A stretch of 64,000 bases of DNA from an uncultured Roseovarius sp. Its GTDB lineage: Bacteria > Pseudomonadota > Alphaproteobacteria > Rhodobacterales > Rhodobacteraceae. The translations under genes and the position numbers were made by a program. Each line of letters begins with the position of its first letter. Position 1 is the first letter of the stretch. Of this stretch, positions 16,577-24,375 are shown one piece after another. The DNA lies in contig CANMBU010000002.1 in assembly GCA_947496175.1 (NCBI GenBank), positions 806,001 through 870,000 of the forward strand, given 5' to 3'. The notes below the pieces were generated by a model. The model was not told the origin of the DNA. It saw only the letters and a program-made list of their open reading frames with translations, and did no database searches.

Positions 16577-17619
16577 CTCGACGGCACGGCCTTTTCTTCC
16601 GTGCGGAAATCGAACCTCTCGGGTGAAATCAACGCGCTGAACCAGACGATCACCGGCAAAGCGACGATTGCACCGATAGGCCCCCAGAGCCAGAGACCGA
16701 ACACAATGGCCAGAAACACGCAAAGTGGGTTCATCTGAAGTCTTTGACCGACGAAGGCAGGGGTCACGAATTGCGCCTCGATGATGTTCAGCATCAGGAA
16801 TGCCGCTGGTGGCAGAAGCGCAATGGCACCCGAGAACTGGATCATACCGGCGATCAAAAGGCTGCCGACAATGATGAGTGGCCCCAGATAGAGCACGAAA
16901 TTGAGCAAGCCTGCTGCAACGCCCCATAAGACGGCGCTGTTTACGCCCAGACCGGTCAGGACGAGCGCGGTTGCAACTCCGAGTCCTACATTGACAACTG
17001 TAACAGCCGCGAAGTAGCGCGCGACGGCTGTGTCCGCCATATGCAGTTTTTCACGCGCGGCACCGGCTGCGGCGTAGAGCTCAGCGCGCGTCAGGACGAA
17101 AAAGAAAAGGGTTCCCGCAAAGATGAACATCTGAGATGCGAAGTTCGGTGCAAGCCAGACCGCATCCATAATCGACGGAACGGCCGAAGTGACCGCTTCA
17201 CTTGACCCGCCTTCGACAGTGTTCTCGATTTCGTCACTTATTGCTTCAACACCGCGCAAGAGGTCCGATAGCGTGACGATCCAGCCCTGGACTTCGCGTT
17301 TGATGTCCGGCAGCTCTTCGACAAGGAGTGTTAAAATTGGTTCCAGCAGCAGGAACGCAATAACGACAATGCTGGACGTCACAACCAGTAAGGCACCGGC
17401 CACAATGACGCGCGGACATCCCATGCGTGAAAGCCTGTCGGCGGCTGGGGAAACAACGACACCCAGCACCAGCGCAAAAACCATCGGGGCCAAAATGGTT
17501 TTTGCAAAAATGAGCGCGCCCACAAGTATGACCGCCGTGACGACGGCGGCCATGACTCTGAGCGCTTTTTGACCCGTGATAAGATCGAAAGCGGGTGTGG
17601 TGCTTTTATCAGGCATCAC
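16573..17619 (-). CDS. AI-2E family (PerM-like) transporter
   Basis: 348 residues with about seven to eight transmembrane segments. The family fold is recognisable: 'FAKTILAPMVFALVLGVVVS' at the N-terminus, an amphipathic soluble stretch at about 85-165, and a C-terminal 'ALLPPAAFLMLNIIEAQFV...PLCVFLAIVFGLWLWGPIGA' block. Members export autoinducer-2 or Na+/H+; substrate unknown here. It is the last gene of the four-gene minus-strand operon from 19244 (2-bp gap) and overlaps the convergent PLD gene by 4 bp. Confidence 0.85.
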   Translation of the reverse strand: MMPDKSTTPAFDLITGQKALRVMAAVVTAVILVGALIFAKTILAPMVFALVLGVVVSPAADRLSRMGCPRVIVAGALLVVTSSIVVIAFLLLEPILTLLVEELPDIKREVQGWIVTLSDLLRGVEAISDEIENTVEGGSSEAVTSAVPSIMDAVWLAPNFASQMFIFAGTLFFFVLTRAELYAAAGAAREKLHMADTAVARYFAAVTVVNVGLGVATALVLTGLGVNSAVLWGVAAGLLNFVLYLGPLIIVGSLLIAGMIQFSGAIALLPPAAFLMLNIIEAQFVTPAFVGQRLQMNPLCVFLAIVFGLWLWGPIGAIVALPVIVWFSALISPERFDFRTEEKAVPSS

Positions 17620-17621
17620 CG

Positions 17622-18371
17622 CTAGCTTGCGCGCGATGCGGGACTTGCGTCTGCCGCATCGTCAATTTTCTGCGCGACTTTGTCGTTCACCTTTGCCATC
17701 TCATCACGTAAAACACCGTGTGCCTTGGATAAAAGCGCATCGCGCTGTGCGCCAAGGGCTTCGTCTTCGCGCCGGGTTCCGGGCAGCATAGCAGCCACCA
17801 GGGCCCCAAAACCAAATGCAAGTGCACCCGTTGCCAAAGGTTGCTGATTGGCAAAAGAGCTTGCAGCCTTTGTCGCCTTTTTGGCCTGCGTTTCAATCTT
17901 GTGCTGCATCCCGATAGCGGCTTTGCGGGCCGCAACAACACGCTTGCGCGCCGCAGGTGGTAAACCATCAAGACCCTGCTCCAGAGCAGAATGCATTTTG
18001 GCTGCAGATATGGCACGATCGGTCATTGGATACGTCTCCTCTTGCATTTGTTTGTCTGCGCGCGCCACGCGCTCTTCAAAACTGAGATCCGCCTTGGTCT
18101 TTGGCCTGGCTGGCGCATCTGCCTTCGCCCGCGCACCCGTGCCAGATATGGCCAGCGCGATGCCGGCACCCACAAGCGCCAGCGCAGCCGGATTGCGCTT
18201 GGCGGTTGACCAGGCCTGTTGGCCCAACTCGCCCCCGTAGCTTTCCATTTGTGTTTTGAGTTCATGCGCCACGCGCCTTGGCTCTAACGCATCTGTCAGA
18301 ACAGACAGTGTTTGATTCAGAGCATCCCGATCGCGGGCGACAGAGTCTTCGATCCTGCGTAAGTCCGACAT
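17622..18371 (-). CDS. DUF3618-containing membrane-associated protein
   Basis: 249 residues. The N-terminus 'LRRIEDSVARDRDALNQTLS' is the DUF3618 pattern ('IE..R.(E/D)L..T...L'). It is followed by Ala/Gly-rich hydrophobic stretches near residues 60-78 and 170-190 and charged helical segments. The family is usually next to holin-like and YqjD-like genes in alphaproteobacteria, as here. Role unknown; a membrane-anchored stress protein is plausible. It lies in the predicted sigma-EcfG operon. Confidence 0.78.
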   Translation of the reverse strand: MSDLRRIEDSVARDRDALNQTLSVLTDALEPRRVAHELKTQMESYGGELGQQAWSTAKRNPAALALVGAGIALAISGTGARAKADAPARPKTKADLSFEERVARADKQMQEETYPMTDRAISAAKMHSALEQGLDGLPPAARKRVVAARKAAIGMQHKIETQAKKATKAASSFANQQPLATGALAFGFGALVAAMLPGTRREDEALGAQRDALLSKAHGVLRDEMAKVNDKVAQKIDDAADASPASRAS

Positions 18372-18372
18372 T

Positions 18373-18762
18373 CTACTCTCCTTTGATCACGTCTAGGTCG
18401 TTTTTCAGATTGTGTAGCGTGCGGTCGGGTTTCAGAGCGTCTGATGAAAGCCGGGACTTTCCCAGAAAACCAAAGGCAACTGCGATCACAATCAGCCCGG
18501 CGCCAACTGCAAGGCCAGCCATGCCGAGGCCCAGACCCGCCGCGGCAACCATCCCCACAAGAGCAGCAGCAAGCGTATTGAGCGCAACGAGCAGGACAAT
18601 GATCGCAACGCCGACCATCGCTAGCCCCACCGTCGCGCGTGACAAGTTTTCGGAAACCTCCGCCTGAGCTAATTTGAACTCACCGCGTATCAATTGCAGA
18701 AATTGGGAGATTGCGCGGGACATCAGATCTGGCGCGTTCTTGACGGATTTGTCGTGCATCAT
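18373..18762 (-). CDS. Holin-X/DUF1469-like (YqjE-type) membrane protein
   Basis: 129 residues. An amphipathic N-terminal helix 'MSRAISQFLQLIRGEFKLAQ' is followed by two long transmembrane segments rich in Ala/Gly/Val, the layout of the 'phage holin family/Holin-X' proteins (YqjE-like). It is not a phage gene here: it is flanked by YqjD-like and DUF3618 genes and overlaps the upstream gene by 4 bp. It is an inner-membrane protein, probably part of a membrane stress module. Confidence 0.8.
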   Translation of the reverse strand: MMHDKSVKNAPDLMSRAISQFLQLIRGEFKLAQAEVSENLSRATVGLAMVGVAIIVLLVALNTLAAALVGMVAAAGLGLGMAGLAVGAGLIVIAVAFGFLGKSRLSSDALKPDRTLHNLKNDLDVIKGE

Positions 18763-19244
18763 GATTGGTGGCCTCCATCCATTTGTGCCAGTACCGCCTC
18801 ATGATCAGCATGACCCGACGCTGGCGTGAGCGAGGCCCACACATCATCGTCGCCGGCATCCATCATGGATGGCTCGGGGTCTTTCGCCTTGAGAAATCGT
18901 GTCACGAGAAACCCGGCAAAGGCGGCCCCGCCGACAAACAACAAAGGGTTCTTTCGCGCAAATTCAGATGCCGATGCGGTGAGCGTTTCGATGTCAGAGT
19001 CTTTCATCTTGCTGGCGAAGTCTTCCAGGCTGTGAGCAACCTGCTGCAGCGCCTGGTTTTGAAGACTGTCTGGATGCAACTCATCTGCCGCTGCGTCCGC
19101 TGCACTGGCAAAGCGATCCACTTCGCTTGCGGCTGCATCGCGAGCCTTTTGCGCGTGCTCTTCTGCAACGTTTTGTGAAGCGGTTCGAATGTTTGACGCC
19201 AGTTCGGCAGCTTCGTCTCGTGCGCTTGACTTAGGGTCGGTCAT
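18759..19244 (-). CDS. YqjD/DUF883-like membrane-anchored protein
   Basis: 161 residues. The start at 19244 has an AAAGGAG ribosome site 8 bases upstream. The protein is a long Ala/Glu/Asp-rich amphipathic helix with a short C-terminal hydrophobic segment 'NPLLFVGGAAFAGFLVTRFL' (about 110-130), the ElaB/YqjD layout, in which the inner membrane anchor can bring ribosomes or other partners to the membrane in stationary phase. First gene of the operon after the promoter at 19279-19303. Confidence 0.78.
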   Translation of the reverse strand: MTDPKSSARDEAAELASNIRTASQNVAEEHAQKARDAAASEVDRFASAADAAADELHPDSLQNQALQQVAHSLEDFASKMKDSDIETLTASASEFARKNPLLFVGGAAFAGFLVTRFLKAKDPEPSMMDAGDDDVWASLTPASGHADHEAVLAQMDGGHQS

Positions 19245-19278
19245 GTCAACAACTCCTTTGTTCGTCATTTGCAAAGAC

Positions 19279-19303
19279 AACGCTGTGGAGGATGATTTGT
19301 TCC
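19279..19303 (-). promoter_or_regulatory. Sigma-EcfG-type promoter (YqjD-like/holin/DUF3618/AI-2E operon)
   Basis: GGAAC-N16-CGTT on the minus strand, 34 bp before the start at 19244. Confidence 0.87.
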
Positions 19304-19384
19304 TGACGCTGCACCAAACACCTCAGAAAAACCGGGATGCGTGCATCTTTGGCGATCATACGCGAAAGTCCGGTGCACAAGCTT

Positions 19385-19410
19385 GGAACAAAGTCACCGG
19401 CATATCCGTT
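19385..19410 (+). promoter_or_regulatory. Sigma-EcfG-type promoter (yihY)
   Basis: GGAAC-N17-CGTT, 34 bp before the yihY-like ATG at 19445. It lies back to back with the promoter at 19279-19303. Confidence 0.87.
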
Positions 19411-19444
19411 TCTTACTCAAGTTCTCGAGAAGGAAACGCCAAAT

Positions 19445-20431
19445 ATGACCCGAGGTCGCGACGCTCAGTCCCCTGCATCCATTCCTGTCAAAGGATGGCT
19501 CGATGTTGGTTGGCGTGTTGGTCAGTCAATCGCGGAAAACCGGCTTTCACTCATCGCTGCGGGAATTGCATTTTATGCGCTGCTCTCTTTGTTCCCTGTG
19601 CTGACCATCGCGGTTGCGATTGTTGGTCTCGTCAACGACCCCATTGATTTCGCGCAGGACTCAAGCGTTTTAACCACGCTTGTTCCGGGACCCGCCCGCG
19701 ACATTGTCGTGGCGCAGTTGGAGGAATTGACCGCCGCAGGTCAGGACACGTTGGGGATCACCGCTATTGCCGCTTTGTGCCTCACGCTTTGGTCGTCGTC
19801 CAAGATCATCACAAGTTTCATTCAAGGCCTAAATCAGGTTTACGGCGAAACGGAACAGCGGGGCTTTGTCGCTTTGAAAATCGCGACAATTGCGATGACG
19901 TTTTTGCTGATCCTCGCCGCAGTGTTGATCATCACGATTGTCGCCGCCATCCCGACGGTGGTGTCATACATCTATCCGTCAAGCTGGCTGGAGCGTGTCG
20001 CGGACACGGCACGCTGGCCGGTCTTGTTTGTATCTGGCGTCGGAGGCCTGGCGTTGCTCTACCGGTTTGCTCCAAGCCGTACCAAGGCGAAATGGCGGTG
20101 GCTGACACCGGGCGCTGCACTGGCATGTGTATTGTGGCTTGGCGCAAGTTTTTCCTTTGGCTTTTTCGTCAATAACTTTGCTTCCTACAACGAAACCTTT
20201 GGCGCACTTGGGGGCGTGATCGTGCTGCTGACGTGGCTCTGGCTAACTGCATTCCTGGTGCTTCTCGGCGCTCAGCTTGATGCAGAAATAGAGGCGCAGA
20301 CACGTAAGGATAGCACCGTTGGTGTGGACAAACCTATGGGTGAACGCGGCGCGGTCAAAGCTGACACGCTTGGGGAGGTTTTTGGCTCGGATCAAAATTC
20401 CGAGGAACAAAGCCACGCCCGGGTGCGTTGA
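19445..20431 (+). CDS. YihY/virulence factor BrkB family membrane protein
   Basis: About 328 residues with six transmembrane segments. 'AAGIAFYALLSLFPVLTIAV' near residue 38, 'WSSSKIITSFIQGLNQVYGE' near 118 and 'GGVIVLLTWLWLTAFLVLLG' near 258 are the YihY/BrkB core motifs. The family (formerly mis-annotated as RNase BN) has no settled function. The ATG at 19445 follows GAGAAGGAAAC; the longer frame upstream runs through the promoter. Its 3' end contains the promoter for the next genes. Confidence 0.9.
   Translation: MTRGRDAQSPASIPVKGWLDVGWRVGQSIAENRLSLIAAGIAFYALLSLFPVLTIAVAIVGLVNDPIDFAQDSSVLTTLVPGPARDIVVAQLEELTAAGQDTLGITAIAALCLTLWSSSKIITSFIQGLNQVYGETEQRGFVALKIATIAMTFLLILAAVLIITIVAAIPTVVSYIYPSSWLERVADTARWPVLFVSGVGGLALLYRFAPSRTKAKWRWLTPGAALACVLWLGASFSFGFFVNNFASYNETFGALGGVIVLLTWLWLTAFLVLLGAQLDAEIEAQTRKDSTVGVDKPMGERGAVKADTLGEVFGSDQNSEEQSHARVR
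20404..20429 (+). promoter_or_regulatory. Sigma-EcfG-type promoter inside the 3' end of yihY (pmp3/DUF4112)
   Basis: GGAAC-N17-CGTT embedded in the last codons of the yihY-like gene, 48 bp before the Pmp3-like ATG. Confidence 0.82.
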
Positions 20432-20477
20432 GTAATCGAACCATCAAAATTCTGATTACACTGAAAGGACCCATCCC

Positions 20478-20636
20478 ATGGACCTTATCAAGATCATTTT
20501 AGCCGTTATCCTTCCGCCGCTTGGGACTGCCATGGAAGTCGGGTTGTCCAAGCATTTTTGGTTCAACATTGTGTTGACGCTGCTAGGATACATTCCGGGC
20601 ATCGTGCACGCGGTCTATATCATCGCGCGGCGCTGA
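20478..20636 (+). CDS. YqaE/Pmp3 family small membrane protein
   Basis: 52 residues with two transmembrane helices. 'ILAVILPPLGTAMEVGLSKH' then 'FWFNIVLTLLGYIPGIVHAVYII' gives the Pmp3 signature (PPLG...G...N..LT..G.IPG..HA). Members of this family stabilise membrane potential under salt and cold stress in yeast and plants. An AAAGGA ribosome site lies upstream; the next gene starts 1 bp after the stop. Confidence 0.92.
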   Translation: MDLIKIILAVILPPLGTAMEVGLSKHFWFNIVLTLLGYIPGIVHAVYIIARR

Positions 20637-20637
20637 C

Positions 20638-21081
20638 ATGAGCAGCGCAGACACACAGTTTGGCACGCGCCAAATGCGCGATGTTGACCAAACTAACGCA
20701 GATGAACGTCTGGCACGCCTTCAAAGGCTGGCAAACCAGATGGACAGTCGTTTCAGTTTGTTTGGCATCCGCTTTGGATGGGACGCTATTCTTGGTGTCA
20801 TCCCGGGGCTGGGAGACGCCGCAACAACACTGCCGGCGGCTTACATCATCGTTGAAAGTGCGCGCCTTGGGGCGCGCAAACGGACGCTGGCACGCATGGC
20901 CGTGAACACCGGGATTGACCTTTTCGTGGGCTCTATCCCGCTGGTGGGTGATCTGTTTGACTTAGGATTCAAGGCGCATCGTAAGAATGTGGCTCTCCTC
21001 AAGTCCGAACTGGGTACGCGCTCCGGTGATCTTGAGCGCGCGAATGTAAGGGCAGGGCGCGTTCGCGGCAAAGACGGCTGA
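20638..21081 (+). CDS. DUF4112 family protein
   Basis: 147 residues. 'MDSRFSLFGIRFGWDAILGV' and 'IPGLGDAATTLPAAYIIVES' (about 35-75), then 'NTGIDLFVGSIPLVGDLFDL' (about 85-105), are the paired 'IPG.GD/IPLVGD' motifs of DUF4112. The pattern suggests two reentrant or membrane-associated hairpins. Function is unknown. It is immediately downstream of the Pmp3-like gene in the same predicted operon. Confidence 0.87.
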   Translation: MSSADTQFGTRQMRDVDQTNADERLARLQRLANQMDSRFSLFGIRFGWDAILGVIPGLGDAATTLPAAYIIVESARLGARKRTLARMAVNTGIDLFVGSIPLVGDLFDLGFKAHRKNVALLKSELGTRSGDLERANVRAGRVRGKDG

Positions 21082-21165
21082 CAGCTTCGTTGCGACAGTA
21101 ATGAATTTCAACCGAAAGCGCACCTCAAAGGCGGTGCGACCCTTAATCTGAAAAAGGAGAGACAA

Positions 21166-21363
21166 ATGAACTGGGAGCAAGTGCAAGGCAAATGGACTGA
21201 ATTCAAAGGTAAACTGCGTGAGCAATACGGCGACCTTTCCGACGACGAAGTAGAGCAGGCGCGCGGGAATCGCGAGCAGTTGGAGGGCATGATCGAACAG
21301 AAATACGGCAAAACGAAAGAAACGGTCCGCACAGAGATTGATCGTCTGCTTTCGGAGATTTGA
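21166..21363 (+). CDS. CsbD family stress protein
   Basis: 65 residues, highly charged and helical. 'NWEQVQGKWTEFKGKLREQY' followed by 'LSDDEVEQARGNREQLEG' and 'IEQKYGKT' is the complete CsbD signature. CsbD-like proteins are abundant general stress proteins (sigma-B controlled in Bacillus) without a defined biochemical role. A strong AAAAGGAGAG ribosome site is present. No own sigma-EcfG consensus was found within 85 bp; it may be read from the promoter at 20404. Confidence 0.92.
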   Translation: MNWEQVQGKWTEFKGKLREQYGDLSDDEVEQARGNREQLEGMIEQKYGKTKETVRTEIDRLLSEI

Positions 21364-21366
21364 ACC

Positions 21367-21882
21367 ATGGCAAGACAAGTTGAAAGCGAAGATCATGCGG
21401 TCGACCAGCTCTGGCTTCAGCTATCGCGCATTCGTGCGTGCATGCTTGAGGTCAAAGACAGCGGTCAGCACCCACAACCGATGACGCATTTTGCAGATCG
21501 CAAGAGCAACACAATTTGGTTTATCACCTCTTCTGACACTGACCTTGCGGTTGCTGTCGGATCTGGTGCCACCGGGCAGCTGACCTTTGCGTCTGAAAAG
21601 CAGGACTATCATGCCAGCGTTCGTGGCCACCTGAGCTTTTCCAATGACAGCACGAAGCTTGATGAGCTGTTCACTGTTGCGGCGTCAGCCTGGTTTGAGC
21701 AAGGCCGTGATGATCCAAAAGTGCGGCTGTTGAAATTCCAGCCCTCAGATGCTGCGGTATGGGCATCCGAAGACAACATGGTTTTGGTTGGGTTGCGCCT
21801 GCTGCGTGCCAGCCTGTCTAGCAGTGAGGACGAACCGGATGTCGGTGTTCACCACGTTCTCAACCTGCGTGAGCCTGCTTGA
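21367..21882 (+). CDS. Pyridoxamine 5'-phosphate oxidase-like general stress protein 26 family
   Basis: 171 residues. 'HPQPMTHFADRKSNTIWFIT' near residue 38 gives the family's 'P.M.......G..WF.T' pattern. A split-barrel with 'DYHASVRGHLSF' and an 'AWFEQGRDDPKVRLLKFQP' region near 118 follow, with a Trp ('AVWAS') typical of GS26-type flavin-binding proteins. Probable FMN or FAD binding; the reaction is unknown. It starts 3 bp after the CsbD stop, so co-transcribed. Confidence 0.8.
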   Translation: MARQVESEDHAVDQLWLQLSRIRACMLEVKDSGQHPQPMTHFADRKSNTIWFITSSDTDLAVAVGSGATGQLTFASEKQDYHASVRGHLSFSNDSTKLDELFTVAASAWFEQGRDDPKVRLLKFQPSDAAVWASEDNMVLVGLRLLRASLSSSEDEPDVGVHHVLNLREPA

Positions 21883-21935
21883 CTGAGGGGTGTCGGCCGA
21901 TTGGTTTCTGGCCGATCACTTCAAAGGAGATCAAA

Positions 21936-22550
21936 ATGCACATGAGCAGACTTCTTGAGTGCCCACTCATCCTAAGTGGTGGCGACCGTATTGGCGATGA
22001 AGTGTGGGATGTTGCCATTCATCCCGTAAAAAAGAAGGTTTTGGGCATTCTAAGCGAGCTTGAAACCGAAAGTGGGCGGGAACTTTGCTTTTTGCCGACC
22101 GGTCACCTTGATCACAACGATGGCAGGCTGATTGTTAACGTTCAGGCCGAGGAGTTGACGACATTTTCTGTCGACCACTCATATGGCAAGGATCAGATAG
22201 TACCGCTTGAAAGCTTGCCACCGGTTGTTGTCGGGCCATTCGGCCACGCCGTGTCGCCCGCGATGATGGCGGCAGTTTTGAATGCTCAGTTGGAGAGAGC
22301 TGAACATGGAGCATCGGCCCCAGGAAAGGGCGTGTGGTTTTCAGAGCTGAATGATCTTCCAGTTTTTGATGCGTCGGGAGAGATCGGACACTTTAAGGAT
22401 ATATCAATAACCACCGATAGCTTTGAGTGTAAGGCGTTGATCCTAGGATCCGCGCAAGGTGGTCCTTTTCATGTGCCATTCGAGGCTTTGCGGAATATCC
22501 CTGACGATATGACTCACATCGTTATCCAGGAACGCAACGTCCCGTTCTGA
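21936..22550 (+). CDS. PRC-barrel-like protein, two-domain, cytoplasmic
   Basis: About 204 residues without signal peptide. Two related halves begin 'LLECPLILSGGDRIGDEVWD' and 'ELNDLPVFDASGEIGHFKDI', each with the PRC-barrel turn pattern (small beta-barrel, 'G..IG...D'), similar in layout to the reaction-centre H subunit domain. The start at 21936 is chosen for its AAAGGAGATCAAA ribosome site. It is 53 bp after the GS26 gene and probably in the same transcript. Ligand or partner unknown. Confidence 0.7.
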   Translation: MHMSRLLECPLILSGGDRIGDEVWDVAIHPVKKKVLGILSELETESGRELCFLPTGHLDHNDGRLIVNVQAEELTTFSVDHSYGKDQIVPLESLPPVVVGPFGHAVSPAMMAAVLNAQLERAEHGASAPGKGVWFSELNDLPVFDASGEIGHFKDISITTDSFECKALILGSAQGGPFHVPFEALRNIPDDMTHIVIQERNVPF

Positions 22551-22576
22551 TATCATATGACGGCACGTCAAGCCAG

Positions 22577-22617
22577 GCCGCACCCACGCCTCAGATATAT
22601 GAGCTGCGGGTGCGGCC
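22577..22617 (+). other. GC-rich inverted repeat, possible weak terminator
   Basis: GCCGCACCC and GGGTGCGGC form a 9-bp stem after the PRC-barrel gene; only a short T-stretch follows, so termination is uncertain. Confidence 0.5.
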
Positions 22618-22674
22618 TCGCTTTGAAAAAACTTTATAAAGTATTGAATAAAAATATTAAAATTAAAATTAGCA

Positions 22675-22699
22675 GGAACTTTCAGGCTTTTCGGACGTT
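22675..22699 (+). promoter_or_regulatory. Sigma-EcfG-type promoter (secreted PRC-barrel protein)
   Basis: GGAAC-N16-CGTT, 54 bp before the start at 22754. Confidence 0.87.
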
Positions 22700-22753
22700 T
22701 CAGATTCAGGGTCGCATGATGTCGCGACCATCCCGAAAAAAATGGAGGAAATG

Positions 22754-23362
22754 ATGAAAAAGCTTCTGACAACAACGTCGATTGCAATGGCGCTTTCTAT
22801 GCCTGCTTTTGCAGATAATACGACCGAGACCGAGATTGAACAGAATGTCGAGCAGTCGGTCAACGAAACTGGCGAAGCAATCAACGAAACTGCGCAGGAC
22901 GTTGAAAATGCGGTGGAAGAGACCGCTTCGGATGCAGCGACTGCAACAGAAAACGCAGCCGAGAGTGTTGAGAATGCAGCGGAAGACACTGCAGTCGACA
23001 TCGAGGAGGCAACAGAAGAAACGGCCTCTGACGTTGCTGAGGCCGCTGATGTTTCAGCTGACTACGAAGGCTACCAGGTCGTCGCAAACGACACTGTGAC
23101 CGCCGAAGAGCTGACAGGCGTCCGCGTCTATGATGCAAGCGAAGAGTGGATTGGCGAAATCGACGAAGTCGTTCTGTCCTCAGACGGCAAGGTTGATGGC
23201 GCTGTTATCGGCGTCGGCGGGTTTCTTGGCCTCGGCGAGAAAGACGTGTTGATTGACTTTGAAAAGATGACGCTGATGAAGTCCGAAGATGGAGACAGCT
23301 TCATGGCAGTGGTTGATGTGACGAAAGAAACTCTGGAAGAAATGCCTTCCTACGAGTCTTAA
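22754..23362 (+). CDS. Secreted PRC-barrel protein with acidic helical repeat region
   Basis: About 202 residues. The signal peptide is about 1-21 (ends PAFAD). Residues about 25-100 are an extremely acidic Ala/Glu/Thr-rich stretch with an 11-residue-like periodicity ('NETGEAINETAQ', 'ENAAESVENAAEDTA'). The C-terminal 105-195 part is a PRC-barrel ('LTGVRVYDASEEWIGEIDEV', 'GGFLGLGEKDVLIDF'). Of several ATGs, 22754 best fits the GGAGG ribosome site. Role unknown; envelope stress protein with its own sigma-EcfG-type promoter. Confidence 0.82.
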   Translation: MKKLLTTTSIAMALSMPAFADNTTETEIEQNVEQSVNETGEAINETAQDVENAVEETASDAATATENAAESVENAAEDTAVDIEEATEETASDVAEAADVSADYEGYQVVANDTVTAEELTGVRVYDASEEWIGEIDEVVLSSDGKVDGAVIGVGGFLGLGEKDVLIDFEKMTLMKSEDGDSFMAVVDVTKETLEEMPSYES

Positions 23363-23417
23363 CACTGTACAACATCTCATTGTTCACCCGGACATTGAGG
23401 TACCAGTAACGAGTAAA

Positions 23418-23450
23418 ACCGGTCGCCATTTGGCGGCCGGTGTTTTATTG
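23418..23450 (+). terminator. Rho-independent terminator
   Basis: An 11-bp stem ACCGGTCGCCA/TGGCGGCCGGT with a two-base loop (about one mismatch) is followed by GTTTTATT, after the secreted PRC-barrel gene. Confidence 0.85.
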
Positions 23451-23563
23451 CCAAGGAAGGTTGTAACCCGGGCCCAGTATCCAGCCTCTACCACGGTTAA
23501 TATGACCCACAAGGGATCTGCCGCAGCTCGGACGCGGGCGACAAAACAAATGGGCTTATAACG

Positions 23564-24313
23564 TCAGATTAATGGACGGGGTTCGGCCTCGCTTGTTTCG
23601 ACCAGGCCAGTCTCCCCGAGCTTTTCCAGATCAAGAACCTCCAAACGGCCATCCGCCCAAGTAGCTAGACCTGCGTCGCGCAGTTTTGACAGGGTTTTGT
23701 TCGTATGTACCAGAGAAAGGCCCAGTGCATCCGCCAAATCCTGTTGGCGGAAGGGAAGGGGGCATTGATTGCCCTCTGCAAGACCAATGGCACGTGCGCG
23801 AATGAAGAACCGGTGCAAGCTCCATGCAATTTTTTCTAACGCGCCTTTCTGCCCGACGGTTGCGAGCGCATCGCCCAGAAAATGCTCTTCCACCGCCGCC
23901 AAATACGTCAGCGCATAGGCGCGCTCAGGTTGATTTTTGTAAAGGTCGTAAAGGCGCGAACGGTTAAAGACACAAAGCTGCATCTGGGTTGTTGCTTCAA
24001 CAGAGTGACGCATTTCGCCCATGACCCCGGCTTGAAGACCGATAAAATCGCCCGGCATAACAAAGCCGATAACTTGCCTGCGTCCGTTCTCGAGTGTCTT
24101 GTAGCGTATGCCAAGTCCTGACAAAGCCGTATAAAGCTGTGCTGCTTTTGCGCCTTCCATAAACAGTTGCGTACCGGGTTCTGCCATCATTTCACCGGTC
24201 TTGAACCTGTTCATGAAGGTGATTTCGTCTGATTTGAATGGTAAAAACGCTGACTTTTTCCTCAATGGGCACTGGTCACAATTAACGATCATTTTGTTTG
24301 CTTGGTATGTCAT
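23564..24313 (-). CDS. Crp/Fnr family transcriptional regulator
   Basis: 249 residues. N-terminal 'CDQCPLRK' recalls Fnr/FnrL-type Cys clusters, but only two closely spaced Cys are seen, plus isolated ones later, so an iron-sulfur cluster is unsure. A cyclic-nucleotide-binding-like barrel spans residues about 35-150 ('GLGIRYKTLENGRRQVIGFV', 'GDFIGLQAG'). The C-terminal HTH is 'RQQDLADALGLSLVHTNKTLSKL' region near 190-215. It lies divergent from the pseudo-receiver gene with a 62-bp gap. Targets unknown. Confidence 0.85.
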   Translation of the reverse strand: MTYQANKMIVNCDQCPLRKKSAFLPFKSDEITFMNRFKTGEMMAEPGTQLFMEGAKAAQLYTALSGLGIRYKTLENGRRQVIGFVMPGDFIGLQAGVMGEMRHSVEATTQMQLCVFNRSRLYDLYKNQPERAYALTYLAAVEEHFLGDALATVGQKGALEKIAWSLHRFFIRARAIGLAEGNQCPLPFRQQDLADALGLSLVHTNKTLSKLRDAGLATWADGRLEVLDLEKLGETGLVETSEAEPRPLI

Positions 24314-24375
24314 AGTTTATTGCTGTCCTGCTTTTACCGTTTAAAACTAAAGTGATTGCCGAGAGGAGCACACAC

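Noticed and set aside
18373..18762. Holin-like gene as a sign of prophage
   Set aside because: It is embedded in a YqjD/DUF3618 operon with a stress promoter; no phage genes are near.
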